Shown: positions 24,116-36,200 of the stretch, piece after piece
How the letters are laid out: the number at the start of each line of letters is the position of its first letter
How positions within the stretch are numbered: position 1 is the first letter of the stretch
Assembly: GCF_000346465.2 (NCBI RefSeq)
Contig: NC_034010.1
Span: 15,229,248-15,293,247, forward strand
DNA: 64,000 bases
Direction of reading: 5' to 3'
DNA from: Prunus persica
Taxonomy: Eukaryota > Streptophyta > Magnoliopsida > Rosales > Rosaceae
The notes under the pieces: generated by a model
Seen by the model: only the letters and a program-made list of their open reading frames with translations
Databases searched by the model: none
What the model was told of the DNA's origin: nothing
Position numbers and translations under genes: made by a program

Positions 24116-24765
24116 AAAGGGGCCAAACCCAAATTTTCACCCTTCAAAATACAACTATTCATGTATTGCCCAAACTCAAATAGTTTTTCCCCAACCCTCC
24201 AGACTGAAATTTTGAGTGCGTAGTCGCATTAAATTGTTTTAACATAGTTTAACTCTAACTTTTTTGTTTTTTTGTTTTTGGTCAGAGTGAGAGAGAGGGG
24301 CGAGGCTAAGGGGTAGGGAAGCGGGTGAGAACTGGGAGGGTGTGGAAGTGGCTTGGGGAAAGTTGGGTTTATTTTTTAATTTTATTTGGTTGTATAACTT
24401 TTAATTTTTAAATTATTTAAAGGTAAAATATTTTTATTTGTTTTTTAATGACCATATGTAAGAAATTAGCATAATACCCCTGCCACGTCATCAGAGCTAA
24501 CAGAGTTAGGAAGGAGATGACGGTATGGAGTAAATTGGAACATCAAACTTTGGTCAAGGGGGCAAAGTGGGTCACTTTAACTTCCGGCGGGCAATGTAGG
24601 ATTTGACAATAATTTCAAAGGGTATTACAGTAAATAATGAGGGTTTGAATAGGCAAAACCATGATTTGTCCATAGATAATAAGGGTTTAACTTATTCATT
24701 CTTTTAACTATGGTCCATGGTCTTTTAACTTATTCATTCTTTTAACTTGTGTACATGACATCAAT
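24116..24765. other. Repeat debris left of the CACTA element
   Basis: The stretch 24,119-24,255 (GGGGCCAAACCCAAATTTTC onward) recurs in the same orientation at 38,567-38,700, right of the CACTA element. TAACTTATTCATTCTTTTAACT occurs twice (about 24,700 and 24,730) and once inverted near 38,195. Confidence 0.6.
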
Positions 24766-24793
24766 CACTACTACAAAAAGTGAAAAAGACGAC
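24766..24793 (+). repeat. CACTA left terminal inverted repeat
   Basis: Starts CACTACTACAAAAA and ends AAAAAGACGAC. Confidence 0.95.
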
Positions 24794-25340
24794 CAGAAAA
24801 CAATGACGGTCTAAGTGAAAACCGTCGTGGTTTTTAAAAAGACGACAGTTCTAAAAACACCGTCGTGTAATACCACCTTAGACAACTAAAAATGGAGATT
24901 CAAATGGCTGTTCAAAAACAACGACGTACCTAATTAAAAAACCGACGTCTATTTGAAACAGATTTCCACAGTGTAAAATCAAAGCCAACAAAGAACGGCA
25001 GAAGTTATGAATCGACCGACGTAGAAAGTAAAGACGACGATTTCAATAAAAGCCGCCGTTTTTACTCATAAAATAACACGACGAAATTTTCGTATAAGAC
25101 CCCGTATAATTACAAACAAATCCACGGCTTTAAAATACAAAATGTCGCCGTATTAAATTAATGTACAACGACGGAAAATATAAATATATCGACGTCATTC
25201 TCGTATAGTTCTACGACGTTATCTTTAAATCGTACTATAAAATTTAACGTCGTATTTATTAATTTTATACGTCGTACCTTTAATTTAAACCGTCGTCTTA
25301 ATAAGAATTTTTGTTAACAATTTTTTCCTTTATTTTCTTA
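24790..25340. repeat. CACTA left subterminal CGTCG/CGACG array
   Basis: CGACG and CGTCG cores in both orientations every 16-22 bp, e.g. near 24,790, 24,806, 24,823, 24,842 and 24,861, separated by AT-rich spacers. In CACTA elements such arrays are the binding sites of the element's own DNA-binding protein (family knowledge, En/Spm TNPA). Confidence 0.85.
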
Positions 25341-25730
25341 TCCTACGTCGGTAGATCTACTTAATGACAAGAATTGAAATCTGTCATCCAAAAAAGAAAC
25401 TTTACATAATCCAGAACATTAATTTCCTTCATTTTAAATTTCCTCCGGAAAAAAAACTCTATTTATAACGCACTGTAATTGAAAAATAAACTGAAAGGTC
25501 ACGGGAAAAAAATTTCTATTCATAATTTTAACAATTCAAATCCACGTCGGTTATATTAAACCTAACGACGTTAAATGAAAAGATTCCACGTCGCAAAACA
25601 AATATTGCGTCGTGTTAGTTTATGGTTTCTTTAATAGTTTCAGTTTCTTTAACAGTTTGGTCCTTTATCTTTCTGCAGGACTTGTATAGTTCAAAGCATT
25701 GACTTGTATAGTTCAGAGTATAGTTCAAGG
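25341..25730. other. CACTA 5' region between array and captured fragment
   Basis: AT-rich, with a few more CGTCG motifs (25,545-25,620) and TTGTATAGTTCA repeated three times at 25,680-25,730. Nothing coding. Confidence 0.5.
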
Positions 25731-26112
25731 CACTGATTCGATTGCTCATGCTTTATCGCATTCATGAAGCCATTTCTATTCTTTATCGCATTCTTGAAAC
25801 CCATCTTCTTCTTCTGAAGCTCTACGGATAAAGGAAGAGGCTATCACAAATCTGACGGATCTTCTTAGCCAAGAAAATCAAGCAGAGGATCAGGCACATC
25901 TGATCTTCAGATTTTCCTGAGAAGCGAACTTTCCTTCGACAGCGAGTGGAGGCCAGGCTTGCATCTCTTTTGATGGAAATCAAGGAGTATTCGAAGCACT
26001 AAATGTCCTATCAGGCTTGATCAAGGAAGTGAGAAGGCTAGTTGACAAGCTTCTTCTTGTGGACATAGATTTGATGCGAGTAAGCTCAATTTCTCTTTGA
26101 GAAAGACATCCA
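25731..26112 (+). pseudogene. RPN6: Captured fragment of the RPN6 (26S proteasome lid subunit, PSMD11) gene
   Basis: Broken readings match the N-terminal half of RPN6 in order: TDSIAHAL, then HEAISILYRILE, ALRIKEEAITNLTDLLSQEN, a gap where I estimate some 40 residues of the normal protein are missing, EKRTFLRQRVEARLASLL, EALNVLSGLIKEVRRL, DKLLLVDIDL, and SKLNFSLRK. At least four small frameshifts and one internal deletion separate them, so no RPN6 product is possible. It lies inside the CACTA element, between the 5' motif array and the first gene's leader, on the same strand as the element genes. The protein identity is recalled from the conserved family, not searched. Gene capture is known for CACTA elements. 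Confidence 0.8.
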
Positions 26113-26540
26113 AATTACTGTCTTTGAGATGTGAGAGACAGTGTCTCTGAGAGAGGAAGAACTTGGAACCCTAAATGTAAACCGAAAATGAATGAAAGCG
26201 ACAAATTTATAGAATAAATTTTTAAAACCAACGGCGGTCCTTACAAAAAAACCGCCGTTTAAATTGCAAAATCAACGTCGTTATTACCGACGTATATTAC
26301 ATAAATCCACGTCGGTACATTAATAAAATCGACGTGTTAAATGATCTACCATGACGCGAGTTATTACTTATGTACTTTAATTTTTGAGTTTACTACGACG
26401 GTACCTACAACACTACTGTCGTACTTATTTACCACGTCCGAAGTTAAACGTACTGTCGTATTTTGTAATTTATACGTCGTAGTTATATGTAACCGCCGTA
26501 TTATTTTTTGAAATGGTTTTATATGTAAGCAACTTTTCGT
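26113..26540. other. CACTA region between captured fragment and gene leader
   Basis: Non-coding, with CGTCG/CGACG motifs at 26,225-26,510. Confidence 0.6.
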
Positions 26541-26544
26541 GTAC

Positions 26545-26727
26545 CTGACTTACACATGCACTGTTTCCAAACCCGATTAAAAATTTCAATCTCCCAGAGA
26601 AAACTTTTAGACTTTTTTCCTTGTCAGAGCACTTTCAGAGTATCTCATCGTCTTCCTCTCGTCTTCTTCGTCGTCTCTGAACTTAAACATCGATCGTCTT
26701 CCTCTTGCTTTCATTGCACGCAAAAGG
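26545..26727 (+). other. Probable untranslated first exon of the CACTA Spm/Ulp1 gene
   Basis: CT-rich leader-like DNA ending GCAAAAG/GTAAGC, a good donor; the next acceptor, TTGCAG, is at 27,583 just before the start codon. The 5' limit is a guess. Confidence 0.45.
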
Positions 26728-27597
26728 TAAGCTTTCATTTTCACTATTTTGGTTGCTGTTTTGCATGCTCATACGTTTTTTGTTTGAAAAATCTTTTTAC
26801 CTTTTTTCTGGCCAATCATTTTACTTCTTTCCAAGTTCGAAAAAATATACAGACAAAGAGGGAAAGTTTCCAACTTTGAAGACAACTACCTCAACTAAAT
26901 AAGACGACGGTAGCTTCTTATTTACGTGGTTAAATATGTAGACCACGACGGTTCGTCAGTCGTTCTAGCGTCGTCTGAAAATTGACAAAGTTGTTTTTAA
27001 AATTATAGTCTTTTTTTTATTTGCTTGTTTAATTGCAGGTTTGATTTCTCTGAACAATGGTTTTTGTTTTTCCCTAATTTGATAAAATATAAAGAAAAAG
27101 AAATTAGGGTTGGTATCTAATATAGACGACAATATCTTATTGTTTTACGTCGTGTGAATGTTAATACCACGACGTCATATTAAAATACCGTCGTCTATAT
27201 AAGATTCCAAAAATTTCTTTCTTGGCCTTGTATTTTATCAAATTAGAAAACAAAAACCATGGTTCAGAAAAATCAAATCTGCAATCAAACATTCACAGAG
27301 AAAGAAAGAAGGGTTTTGGATCCTTATATAGACGACGGTATATTACTACTGACGTCGTGTGAACATCAATACCACGACGTTATATAAATATTCCGTCGTT
27401 TATAGTTTATTATTACGTCATTTGTAGTTAATTATTTCGTCGTTGTTTAATTACCTTGGTTTTAAACATTTATTACGTCTGATATTATTCCATTGCGTCG
27501 TTTAAAATCATACCATACGTCGTCTTTTATTAATAACCGTCGTTTGTGTTCTTAATCTTTTCTTGAAATATTTTCACTTGCAGTTTTGTCTGTAAAA

Positions 27598-30500
27598 ATG
27601 GTTTCTCACCAAGACCAAAGTAAGGATTCTGGCTCCAACAAAAATGGAGGTAAGGAGCAAGTACCTCCTCAAGAGAAGTCTTCGAAGATAATGAAGTCTT
27701 CGAAGAAGATGAAGTTTGCTTCATCATCTGCTGATACAGAACCAACCAGCGCGACAACAATCTCTGATGATTCAAAGGCTGGTCGAGGTATGAGCACAAT
27801 GCCTCGTGTTGTGAAGAGAAAACTTCAGAAACTAAGGCCAATTGTTGAGTACAATAAAAGGGGGAAAGGAATTGGCCAAGCACACAGTGAGATGCAGTCC
27901 TATATTGGTGTGTTGGCACGCTCCAGAGTCCCACTTGTGGACTTGAAATGGGCTCAAATCCCCAAGGATATAAAGGAGCAGATTTGGGAAGCAGTTGACA
28001 TTGCTTTTGTAGTAGGTCAAGGGGGCAAGAACTCTGTCTTAGCTTCTGCTGCCAAGAAATGGAAGGATTTCAAGTCTACACTAACGAGGCATTATATCCT
28101 TCCATACACCAATGACAAGGAGAGATTAAGCCAACCCCCTGAAACATATAAATTCATAGAGAAAGCACAATGGGATGCCTTTGTAGCTTCAAGGTTATCC
28201 AAAGATTTTGAGTCTGTGCATTCTCAACATGCACAGATTAGGGAGAAACTCGAGTACAATCATCGATTGTCTCGAAAAGGATATGCTGGTTTGGAGGATC
28301 AATTAGAGGAAACCATGCCTGGGGTAGAAATTGATCGATCTACCTTATGGAAGAGAGCTAGACAGGACAAACATGGTAACATCCCTGATCCAAAGGTGGC
28401 AGAGAAAGCAAAATTAATTGTAAGCCTACTCACTCTGTTTTAAATTTTTATTAAACTGTGAATAATTCTTATTACGTCTTATGTTATATTTTGCGTCGTG
28501 TGAATGATATTACCACGTCGACATTTTTTAAAACACGTCGTTAAAGGTCTAAATAGGAATCACAACTCTATTTTCTGTAATTATAGCATAAGATGTCGGT
28601 GGTTCAATTTCGCGTCGTCTGTATTAAATTACTACGTCGAAATGTTTTAAACAACGTCGTTAAAGGTGTGAATATTGAATCATCCCTCTGTTACATAAGA
28701 CGTCGGTGGTTTATTAAGTTCGTCGTTTTAAAAAACTAACCACGTCGGTATAGCTACCGTCGTGATAAATTATAATACCGTCGATTTATATGTTATTGCG
28801 TCGTGTGAAATTATATAATACGTCGTTTGTATATAAATAACCGTCGTGTGTTTTTGTTCTTACTTTTTTATATATCTTTGTTTCAGGATGATTTGCAAAA
28901 ACAAGTCTCGGAAGGCAAAGTCACCGTCTCTGGCAGCAATGATGTGCTGACCATGGCTTTGGACCCCGAGCATCCAGGCAGAGTCAGAGGAGTAGGTGCT
29001 GGGATCTCACCAAAGCAATATTTCAATTTACCCAAACCACAGAGAGTGAGCTTTGACGACCGTTTGAAGGACAGTTTAAGAGTTCTCCTTCAAGAAGAGA
29101 CTAGAAAGATGGAGGCTAAGGCAAGGGAAGAGGCTTTAAGGATGGAGGCTAGAACGAAACAATTGGTAGAGGCTGAGAGGGAGCATTTCCTGAGTCAGCT
29201 TTCCCAATTAATTCCCAATTTTGATCCAAGCATGCTTAAACCCAGAATTAGCCAAAGTCCCAAAAATCCAATGTCTGACAAAGCAAGCGGCTCTGGAGGT
29301 GATGTGAGATCCCAACATTTTGAGGATGATACTGCCAAAAATGGGAAACATCAGGAAGAAAAGGTAACATATCTGAACTTTGAATTCTCTGTTTTTTTAA
29401 AAACCATTAGACGTCGTTATTATTAATAAAACCGTCGTTTGAAATACATACCACGACGATTTTAAAAATAAACCGTCGTTTGTATTCAATACCACGTCGT
29501 ATTTAGTTTACTTGTTTTACACGCCATTAAACGTCGTTATTTTTAAAACTTTGTGGTTTTTAGACGACGGAGTTAATCATTCCCAACGTCATAGATGAAG
29601 AGAATAAAGAAGAAAAACAAGATGAAAAGCAGAAAGAAGATGACGACCAGGTATGTTCACATAACTTTGCCTTTTTTATTTGTTTTTCAAAATTCCAGAC
29701 GTCGATATTTTTCTTTAAACCGTCGTTTGTTTACAACTTAGACGGCGGAATTGTTTTCTAAGATGTAATAAATAATTCACCACGACGATTTTTTCACCGT
29801 TGTTTAAATTGTTTTCAGACGACGTTTTATTCCTTAAACCGTCGTTTTTATTGAATTACCACGTCATTTTTTTTATTTCTTTAAACAGGTTAATAAAGTT
29901 GTTGATTATTCAAATATGGAGGCGCCATCTTCTTTACAAACCCTTTGTCGTTATGTGGAAACGACACTCGTGCCTCAGGATAAGACCCTGCACTTTACAA
30001 TTGATAAGGAGGTCTTTGGTCTAGAGCGCGATACCTTCCTCCTGCCTGAAGATATTACACAATTTGCAGACATGGAGGAAATAGGAGCTACAGTCATTGC
30101 TGTATATATGAGGTTTGTCATTCTAAAATAATACGTCGTTGGTTTATTTATTGCGTCGTCTTAACTAACTAACCACGTCGTTAGTATGTACCGTCGTGAT
30201 AAATTTATTATAACGTCGTTGTCTATTTCAGTACGTCGTGTGAAACCTTATAATACGTCGTTTTGTTATACATAACCGTCGTGTGTTTTTTTTGCGCTGA
30301 CTTGTTTATATTATTTTATATATTTAGGTACTTACACGATGTTTTAAAACAAGCAAATATGTGCACAATGGTTGGCTTTATCGACCCTGCTACAGTTAGT
30401 GCTAGCTCTGGCACAATAGCTGACAGATCACGAATGGTAGCATCACGACTTCAGAAGACTGACGGTGAACAGATTTTCCTGATGCCTTACAATCCAGGGT

Positions 30501-31271
30501 TAGTCTCCTTAACAGGATTTTGTTTTTATGATTTTCAATAAATGACAGCGTATAAACTAACCACGTCGGTGTTTTATTTTATTGAGTCGTTTGAAACGAC
30601 TAACCACGTCGGTAGTTATTTATCGTCGTGATAAATATATAATGTCGTCGATTGCTACTTTATTTCGTCGTGTGAAATATTATAATACGTCGTTTTTGTA
30701 AATAACTGTCGTTTTTATATTAATTTTGTGCAGCCGTCATTGGATCTTGCTGATTGTAAGAGCAAAGAGGGAAACAGTCTATTTTCTGGATCCTCTGCCA
30801 GGAAATCGTGTGGTCGATGAAGAGGCCAAAAACATCGTGAACAGTGCCATAAAAAATTATAATTCCCACATAGCCAGATCAGGCCGTAAGGCAGTCATTT
30901 GGAAAACTCTGTCAGGCACACCAAAGCAACCCAGCAATGTCGAATGCGGGTATTACGTGATGCGCTTCATGAAGGACATCATCATGGATCCTTCCTTGGG
31001 GTTTGAGAAGAAGGTAAGAAGAAATAACCTTCAAACATTTTACGTCGTTTTTTGTATTATCAACGACGGTCATGTAAAATTACCGTCGTTGAATAGATAT
31101 ACTACGTCGGTTATGGTCGTCTGTGATTGAATTTCCTTTTATTTATGAACCCTAATAGTCATTGTTTTTATGCAGTATGCGAAGGGAAAACAGGAAGAGC
31201 CATACCCCCAAGAAGCAATTGATGAAGTCCGGAATGAATGGGCAGAGTTTGTTTGCCTTCAACTGGAATAG
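27598..31271 (+). CDS. CACTA-encoded Spm-type protein with Ulp1-like cysteine protease domain, 718 aa
   Basis: Seven exons with GT/AG borders join without a stop: 27598-28419, 28887-29363, 29564-29650, 29889-30112, 30328-30498, 30734-31013, 31176-31271 (2,157 nt). Residues 1-75 are Lys/Ser-rich. About 90-270 carry a Ptta/En/Spm-type plant transposase region (WAQIPKDIKEQIWEAVDI, KKWKDFKSTLTRHYI). About 330-460 are charged and probably coiled (EARTKQLVEAEREHF). Residues 480-715 form a C48/Ulp1-like domain with H596 (GRHW), D613 (FLDP), Q659 and C665 (VECGYYVM), the full catalytic set. Ulp1 proteases cut SUMO precursors or conjugates; its use by the transposon is unknown. The ATG follows an acceptor at 27,583. 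A TNP2 transposase lies downstream on the same strand. The intron set is inferred by reading, not by transcripts. Confidence 0.85.
28470..28860. repeat. Motif array in intron 1 of the Spm/Ulp1 gene
   Basis: CGTC(G) cores at 28475, 28494, 28516, 28536, then 28594, 28613, 28635, 28655, then 28701, 28721, 28743, 28758, 28779, 28799, 28821, 28842. The first two groups share the spacing 19, 22, 20. The last group has spacing 20, 22, 15, 21, 20, 22, 21 and ends just before the acceptor. Confidence 0.9.
29405..29570. repeat. Motif array in intron 2
   Basis: CGTCG/CGACG cores with accompanying ACCGTCGTTTG variants; the last motif, ACGACGG, directly follows the acceptor AG and is translated as the first codons of exon 3. 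Confidence 0.8.
29695..29870. repeat. Motif array in intron 3
   Basis: CGTCG, CGACG and GACGGCGG variants in both orientations about every 20 bp. Confidence 0.8.
30130..30290. repeat. Motif array in intron 4
   Basis: CGTC(G) cores at 30134, 30154, 30176, 30192, 30214, 30234, 30256 and 30277 (spacing 20, 22, 16, 22, 20, 22, 21), nearly the same series as the last group in intron 1. Confidence 0.9.
30555..30725. repeat. Motif array in intron 5
   Basis: Cores at 30564, 30585, 30607, 30624, 30646, 30666, 30688 and 30707 (spacing 21, 22, 17, 22, 20, 22, 19), a third copy of the same series, again ending just before the acceptor. Confidence 0.9.
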
Positions 31272-31384
31272 GGGAATTATTGAACACTTGATATTTATGT
31301 ATAATGTACAAATTTTGTCTATAATATATAATGTAAAAATTTGTTGAGGTTTTCTTAAAGTAAAAACAAAAACAAACATACAAA

Positions 31385-32430
31385 ATGCGTTACCGACGTG
31401 TAATAATTTTCCAACGACGTAATAAAGTCAAAAGCCGTCGTTTTTTGTGGTTTCGTTTTAAACAAATCCGACGTAAAAGGATATTTAGACGACGTTCTTT
31501 GAACAATGGAGTCGTTTATGGTTTACAACGTCTTCAATTTCTTAAGGGTTCAGGGTAGTACTTTGTAACGACAGCGGTTAAGTCGATGAATATATATTTT
31601 ACGTCGGATAGTTAAATATCCGCCATCGTTTCTCATTTAAACGACATCATTTTAACAACTTAGACGTCTATTACAATTTACAACGTCTACAATTTATTAA
31701 CACCGACGTGGTTTGTTGTTGTGATAAGAATATTTTATTATTTTTATATCAAAATATTCAAAATAAATTTAAAATAAATCAGAAAAATGCAAAGTCAACT
31801 CCTATGAAGTCATTGATATATTTTCTTCCCCCTAAACCTTGAAAAAATTCATTTTGAATAACAAAAATTTAAAATGAACATCCAAAACAAAATTGTTTTG
31901 ATAAGTCATAAAATCACTTCTAGTTTTATGGTTTAGGGTTTAGAGTCTAGGGTTTAGAGATTAGGGTTGTTATTTATTGGGGTTTATTTTTAAAGTATAA
32001 TTTTTGGGTAGTCTAGGGTATATATTAGGCTGTAAAACCATAAACCCTTTTATAAACTTAATTTTTAAAATTATATAATTTAGTTTTAAGGGTTTAGGGT
32101 ATTAATTGTTAACGACGGTGGTTGAGTCGTGGAATACATATGTTACGTCGTGCAGTAAATTATCCGACATGGTTTCTACTTTAAACGACGTCATTTTAAT
32201 ATGTAAGTCGTGTATTATAATTTACAACGTTTTCAATTTCTTAACCCCGACGTGGTTTTTCAGTCGTCTTTATATCAAAATATTGAAAATAAATTTAAAA
32301 TTAATCCAAAAAATGAAGCGTCAAAATAAACGGCGTTACGTTCAGTGTTTCCGTCGTGGAATATTACATTTACGTCGGTTCTTGTAGAACTTTCGCCATG
32401 GTTTTTCTTTCGACGTTTTAAAGAGCGCGC
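31385..32430. other. CACTA spacer between its two genes, with motif arrays and telomere-like stretch
   Basis: CGTCG/CGACG motifs fill 31,390-31,730 and 32,105-32,410. Between them, 31,925-32,100 has degenerate GGTTTAGGGTTTAGAG-type sequence, too irregular for a telomere repeat. AAATATTGAAAATAAATTTAAA-like sequence occurs near 31,755 and 32,280, so the two halves may be duplicated. Confidence 0.6.
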
Positions 32431-32479
32431 GCTCTAAAAATTTTCGCGCGTCCTAAATTTTTTTATATTTGGCTCTTAA

Positions 32480-33250
32480 TCTTATTCTTCTAACCCTGAA
32501 CCCTAAAATTTTCAGATTTCGCGCAACATAACATTTCGCTCTCTCACTTCTGCTCTAATTAAAAGTTGCTCTAATTAAAAGTTGCTCTGTCACTTCTGCT
32601 CCGTCGAATCTGTGAGCTCGTCCAACCTGTAAGTACAAACCCTATCTTCCCCTTGTAAATTCAGTGAATGATATTAGGTTGTTTTGTTAAAGGGTTTTAG
32701 GTATATGCTTTGCGATCTGTTAATAATGTGCTTATAAGTATGGGTTCATGGATTTTCTGTTTAATGGGTTCATGGATTACATTATCTGTTATGTTGAATT
32801 GGGAATGGATTTAATTTTGTCGGATCTTTTAATCACCCTATGTTATGTTGAATTGGGAATAGATTTATTGTTTTCATGCTTGGTTTCATGTATATGTTGT
32901 TTTCTTGCTTGGTTTCATATATATGTTGTGTTCTTAATGGGTTTTGGGTTCTTGAAAATAAACTGAGACACGATGCCTTTTTAGGCATACGACGACGATT
33001 ACACGACGGTTTATGAAAAAATCGTCGTTGTATTACTTATACACGACGGTGTTTTCATAAACCGTCGTTTGTATTACTTATATTAGACGACGTCTGTTGA
33101 AAATACGTCGTCTATATATGCCAAATACGTCTGTTTTTGTTTAAAACCCGTCGTCTCTGTTGTGTATTACTTGCTATTAGATCTTTGTATAATCTGCTAT
33201 AGTGATGGTTATTGCCTGTATTTTCACTTTATTATAGATAATAGGTTATA
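32480..33250 (+). other. Probable leader exon and intron of the TNP2 gene
   Basis: A leader-like stretch with a doubled AATTAAAAGTTGCTCT ends at CCT/GTAAGTAC (32,629). It is followed by intron-like AT-rich DNA and a motif array at 32,985-33,160. Confidence 0.4.
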
Positions 33251-33257
33251 GTCATGG

Positions 33258-36200
33258 ATGCACTCGGATAGAAGATCGAAGGCATATGAGTTTGGGGTGG
33301 AAGCATTTTTGAACTTTGCTGTAGAAAATCTTCTAACTACAACACATATCCGTTGTCCATGTGTTAAATGTGTTAATTTGAAGTTGTTTGGGGTTGGAAT
33401 TATAAGGGATCACTTATACTTTAATGGAATTGACCAAAGCTATAAGAATTGGACATTTCACGGAGAACCTTGGGAAGCAACTACTAATGCTAGTAGAAAT
33501 GTTGAAGAAGATGATGGCCATAGTAGGTACAGTTTTGTGTCTGAAGAAATTGATATGGATGATAATGATTTTGGTTCCGATTCGTATGAGTTTGCCAATG
33601 TGATTGGGGATGGAGATCAACCAGTGTACCCTGGTTGTAGAAAGTACACGAAGTTATCGGCATTAGTGAAGTTGTATAATTTGAAGGCAAAACATGGGAT
33701 GAGTGATGTCTGTTTTACAGAATTATTGATACTTCAAGGCGATTTGCTTCCAGAAGGAAATACAATACCAACCTCTATGTATGAGGCTAAAAAGACTTTG
33801 TGTGCATTGGGGCTGAGTTATGAGAAAATGCACGCATGCCCCAATGATTGCATCTTGTATAGGAAGGAGTATGAGGATTCAACTAATTGTCCTACTTGTG
33901 GTATCTCAAGGTGGAAGGAAGGCAAAGATTCAATCTTGAAAGAGGGTGTGCCAGCGAAGGTGGTGTGGTATTTTCCTCCAATTCCAAGGTTTAAAAGGAT
34001 GTTTCAATCACATGAGACAGCTAAGAGTTTGACTTGGCATGCTGCTAGAAAATCAATTGACGGTCAGATGTCTCATCCGGCGGATTCCCCGTCTTGGAAA
34101 CTTCTTGATGATAAATGGCCTGAGTTTGGTAATGAGCCGAGAAACTTGAGATTGGCTCTTTCATCTGATGGATTCAATCCCCACAGTTCTCTAAGTAGCA
34201 GATATAGTTGTTGGCCGGTTATCTTAGTTACATATTATCTCCCTCCATGGCTGTGCATGAAACGAAAGTTCATGATGTTAACCTTATTGATTTCCGGTCC
34301 TAAACAACCCGGAAATGATATAGACGTCTACTTGGAGCCTTTGATTGATGATTTAAAATCTTTGTGGGATGGGATTAGAGGAGTGTATGATGCACATAAT
34401 GGAGAATACTTTACACTCAGAGCTGCATTAATGTGGACAATTAATGATTTCCCCGCCTATGGAAACTTATCTGGTTGTGTTGTTAAAGGATATAAAGCTT
34501 GTCTAATATGCGGCGATGATACACCTAGTCACAGGTTGAAAAATGGCCACAAAATTTGTTACATTGGGCATAGAAAATGGTTACCAATCAATCATCCATA
34601 TAGGAGGCAACGTGCAGCTTTTAATGGGAAACCTGAATATGGCATACCTCCCGAGCCATTAACCGGAGAAGAAGTGCTGCATATGGTTGAAAATAGTGAC
34701 AGAGTTTGTTGGAAGAAGAAATCAATATTCTTTGATCTCGAGTATTGGAAATACCTTCCTGTGAGGCATGCCCTAGATGTTATGCACATTGAGAAGAATG
34801 TTTGTGATAGTATCATTGGTACATTGCTGGAAATCCCTGGAAAAAATAAAGATGGGATTGCTGCTCGATTAGATTTATTGAACATGGGGGTCAAAACTGA
34901 TTTGCAACCCGAGTATGGAGAAAGACGTACTCGTTTGCCTCCTGGGCCTTGGAATTTGTCAAGAGCAGAGAAGAGAGAGGTTTGCAATTCTTTCTATGGT
35001 ATGAAGGTCCCTGAAGGTTATTCTTCAAATATTAAAAATCTTGTCTCTTTACAAGATTCAAGACTTCTTGGCCTTAAATCACATGATTGTCATACCTTAA
35101 TGCAACAATTGCTCCCTGTGGCAATTCGTTCTGTTTTGGAGAAGCCTGCAAGGTATGCAATAACTCGTTTGTGCTTCTTCTTCAATGCTATATGTGCAAA
35201 GACTGTTGATGTTTCCAAGCTAGATAAGTTGGAAGAAGATGTAGTAGTTACTCTGTGTTTGCTTGAGAAGTACTTTCCCCCTTCATTCTTTGATATCATG
35301 GTTCATCTAGTAGTACATCTTGTCAGAGAAGTTCGTCTATGTGGGCCAGTATATTTTAGGTGGATGTATCCGTTTGAAAGATATATGAAAGTGCTGAAGG
35401 GGTATGTTCAGAATCGTACTCGTCCCGAAGGTTGCATTGCTGAGCGGTATATAGCTGAAGAAGCGGTAGAGTATTGTACTCAGCATTTATTTGATGTTAG
35501 TACAGTTGGAGTGCCTTCAAGCCAAAAGATGGGACTTTCAAAGCCATTATCAGGTTGCACAGTGAGCGTAGTTGATCAGGACCTGTTGAATCAAGCACAT
35601 CTATATGTCTTGGAGAATACGGAGGAAGTCCTACCTTATATCGAGTACGTATGAGCTTTATTCTTTAAGTTTCCATTTTAAATTATTTCTTATGTTTATC
35701 TTCTATATTTAGGACTGTAATGCTTGAATTTTTCGTGTCATGTAGGCAACATATGATTCACATCAAGACTGCTTATCCAAAATTTAGAAAGAGAACAAAG
35801 TGGCTGCAGGATAAGCACAATAGCACTTTCATTCAATGGCTACGCTTCAAGGTATATGTTGTTGAATAACATATTTCTCTTTTAATTTTCTTCTTATTTA
35901 TATGTTAGATTGAATTAAGATATGATTAATTTGCAGTTCAAAGTGAACTTGAGGAAGACAATCATGGCGTATTAGAAAATTTAAGGTGGCTAGCAGCTGG
36001 TCCAAACATGTCAGTGCCATTATATAGGAGCTATCTTATTAAAGGTATTAAATTCAATATCAAGGCACAAGATGATGTGCGGACAACTCAAAATAGTGGA
36101 GTTTATTTACTTGCACATACCATGCAAGTTGCTAGTGCCAAGGATAAAAACCCAATTCTCTCAAATATGGGTTTCTATGGTGTCATTCAAGAAATTTGGG

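Noticed and set aside
31925..32100. Interstitial telomere (TTTAGGG) tract
   Set aside because: Only a few irregular GGTTTAGGG-like words; no run of exact repeats.
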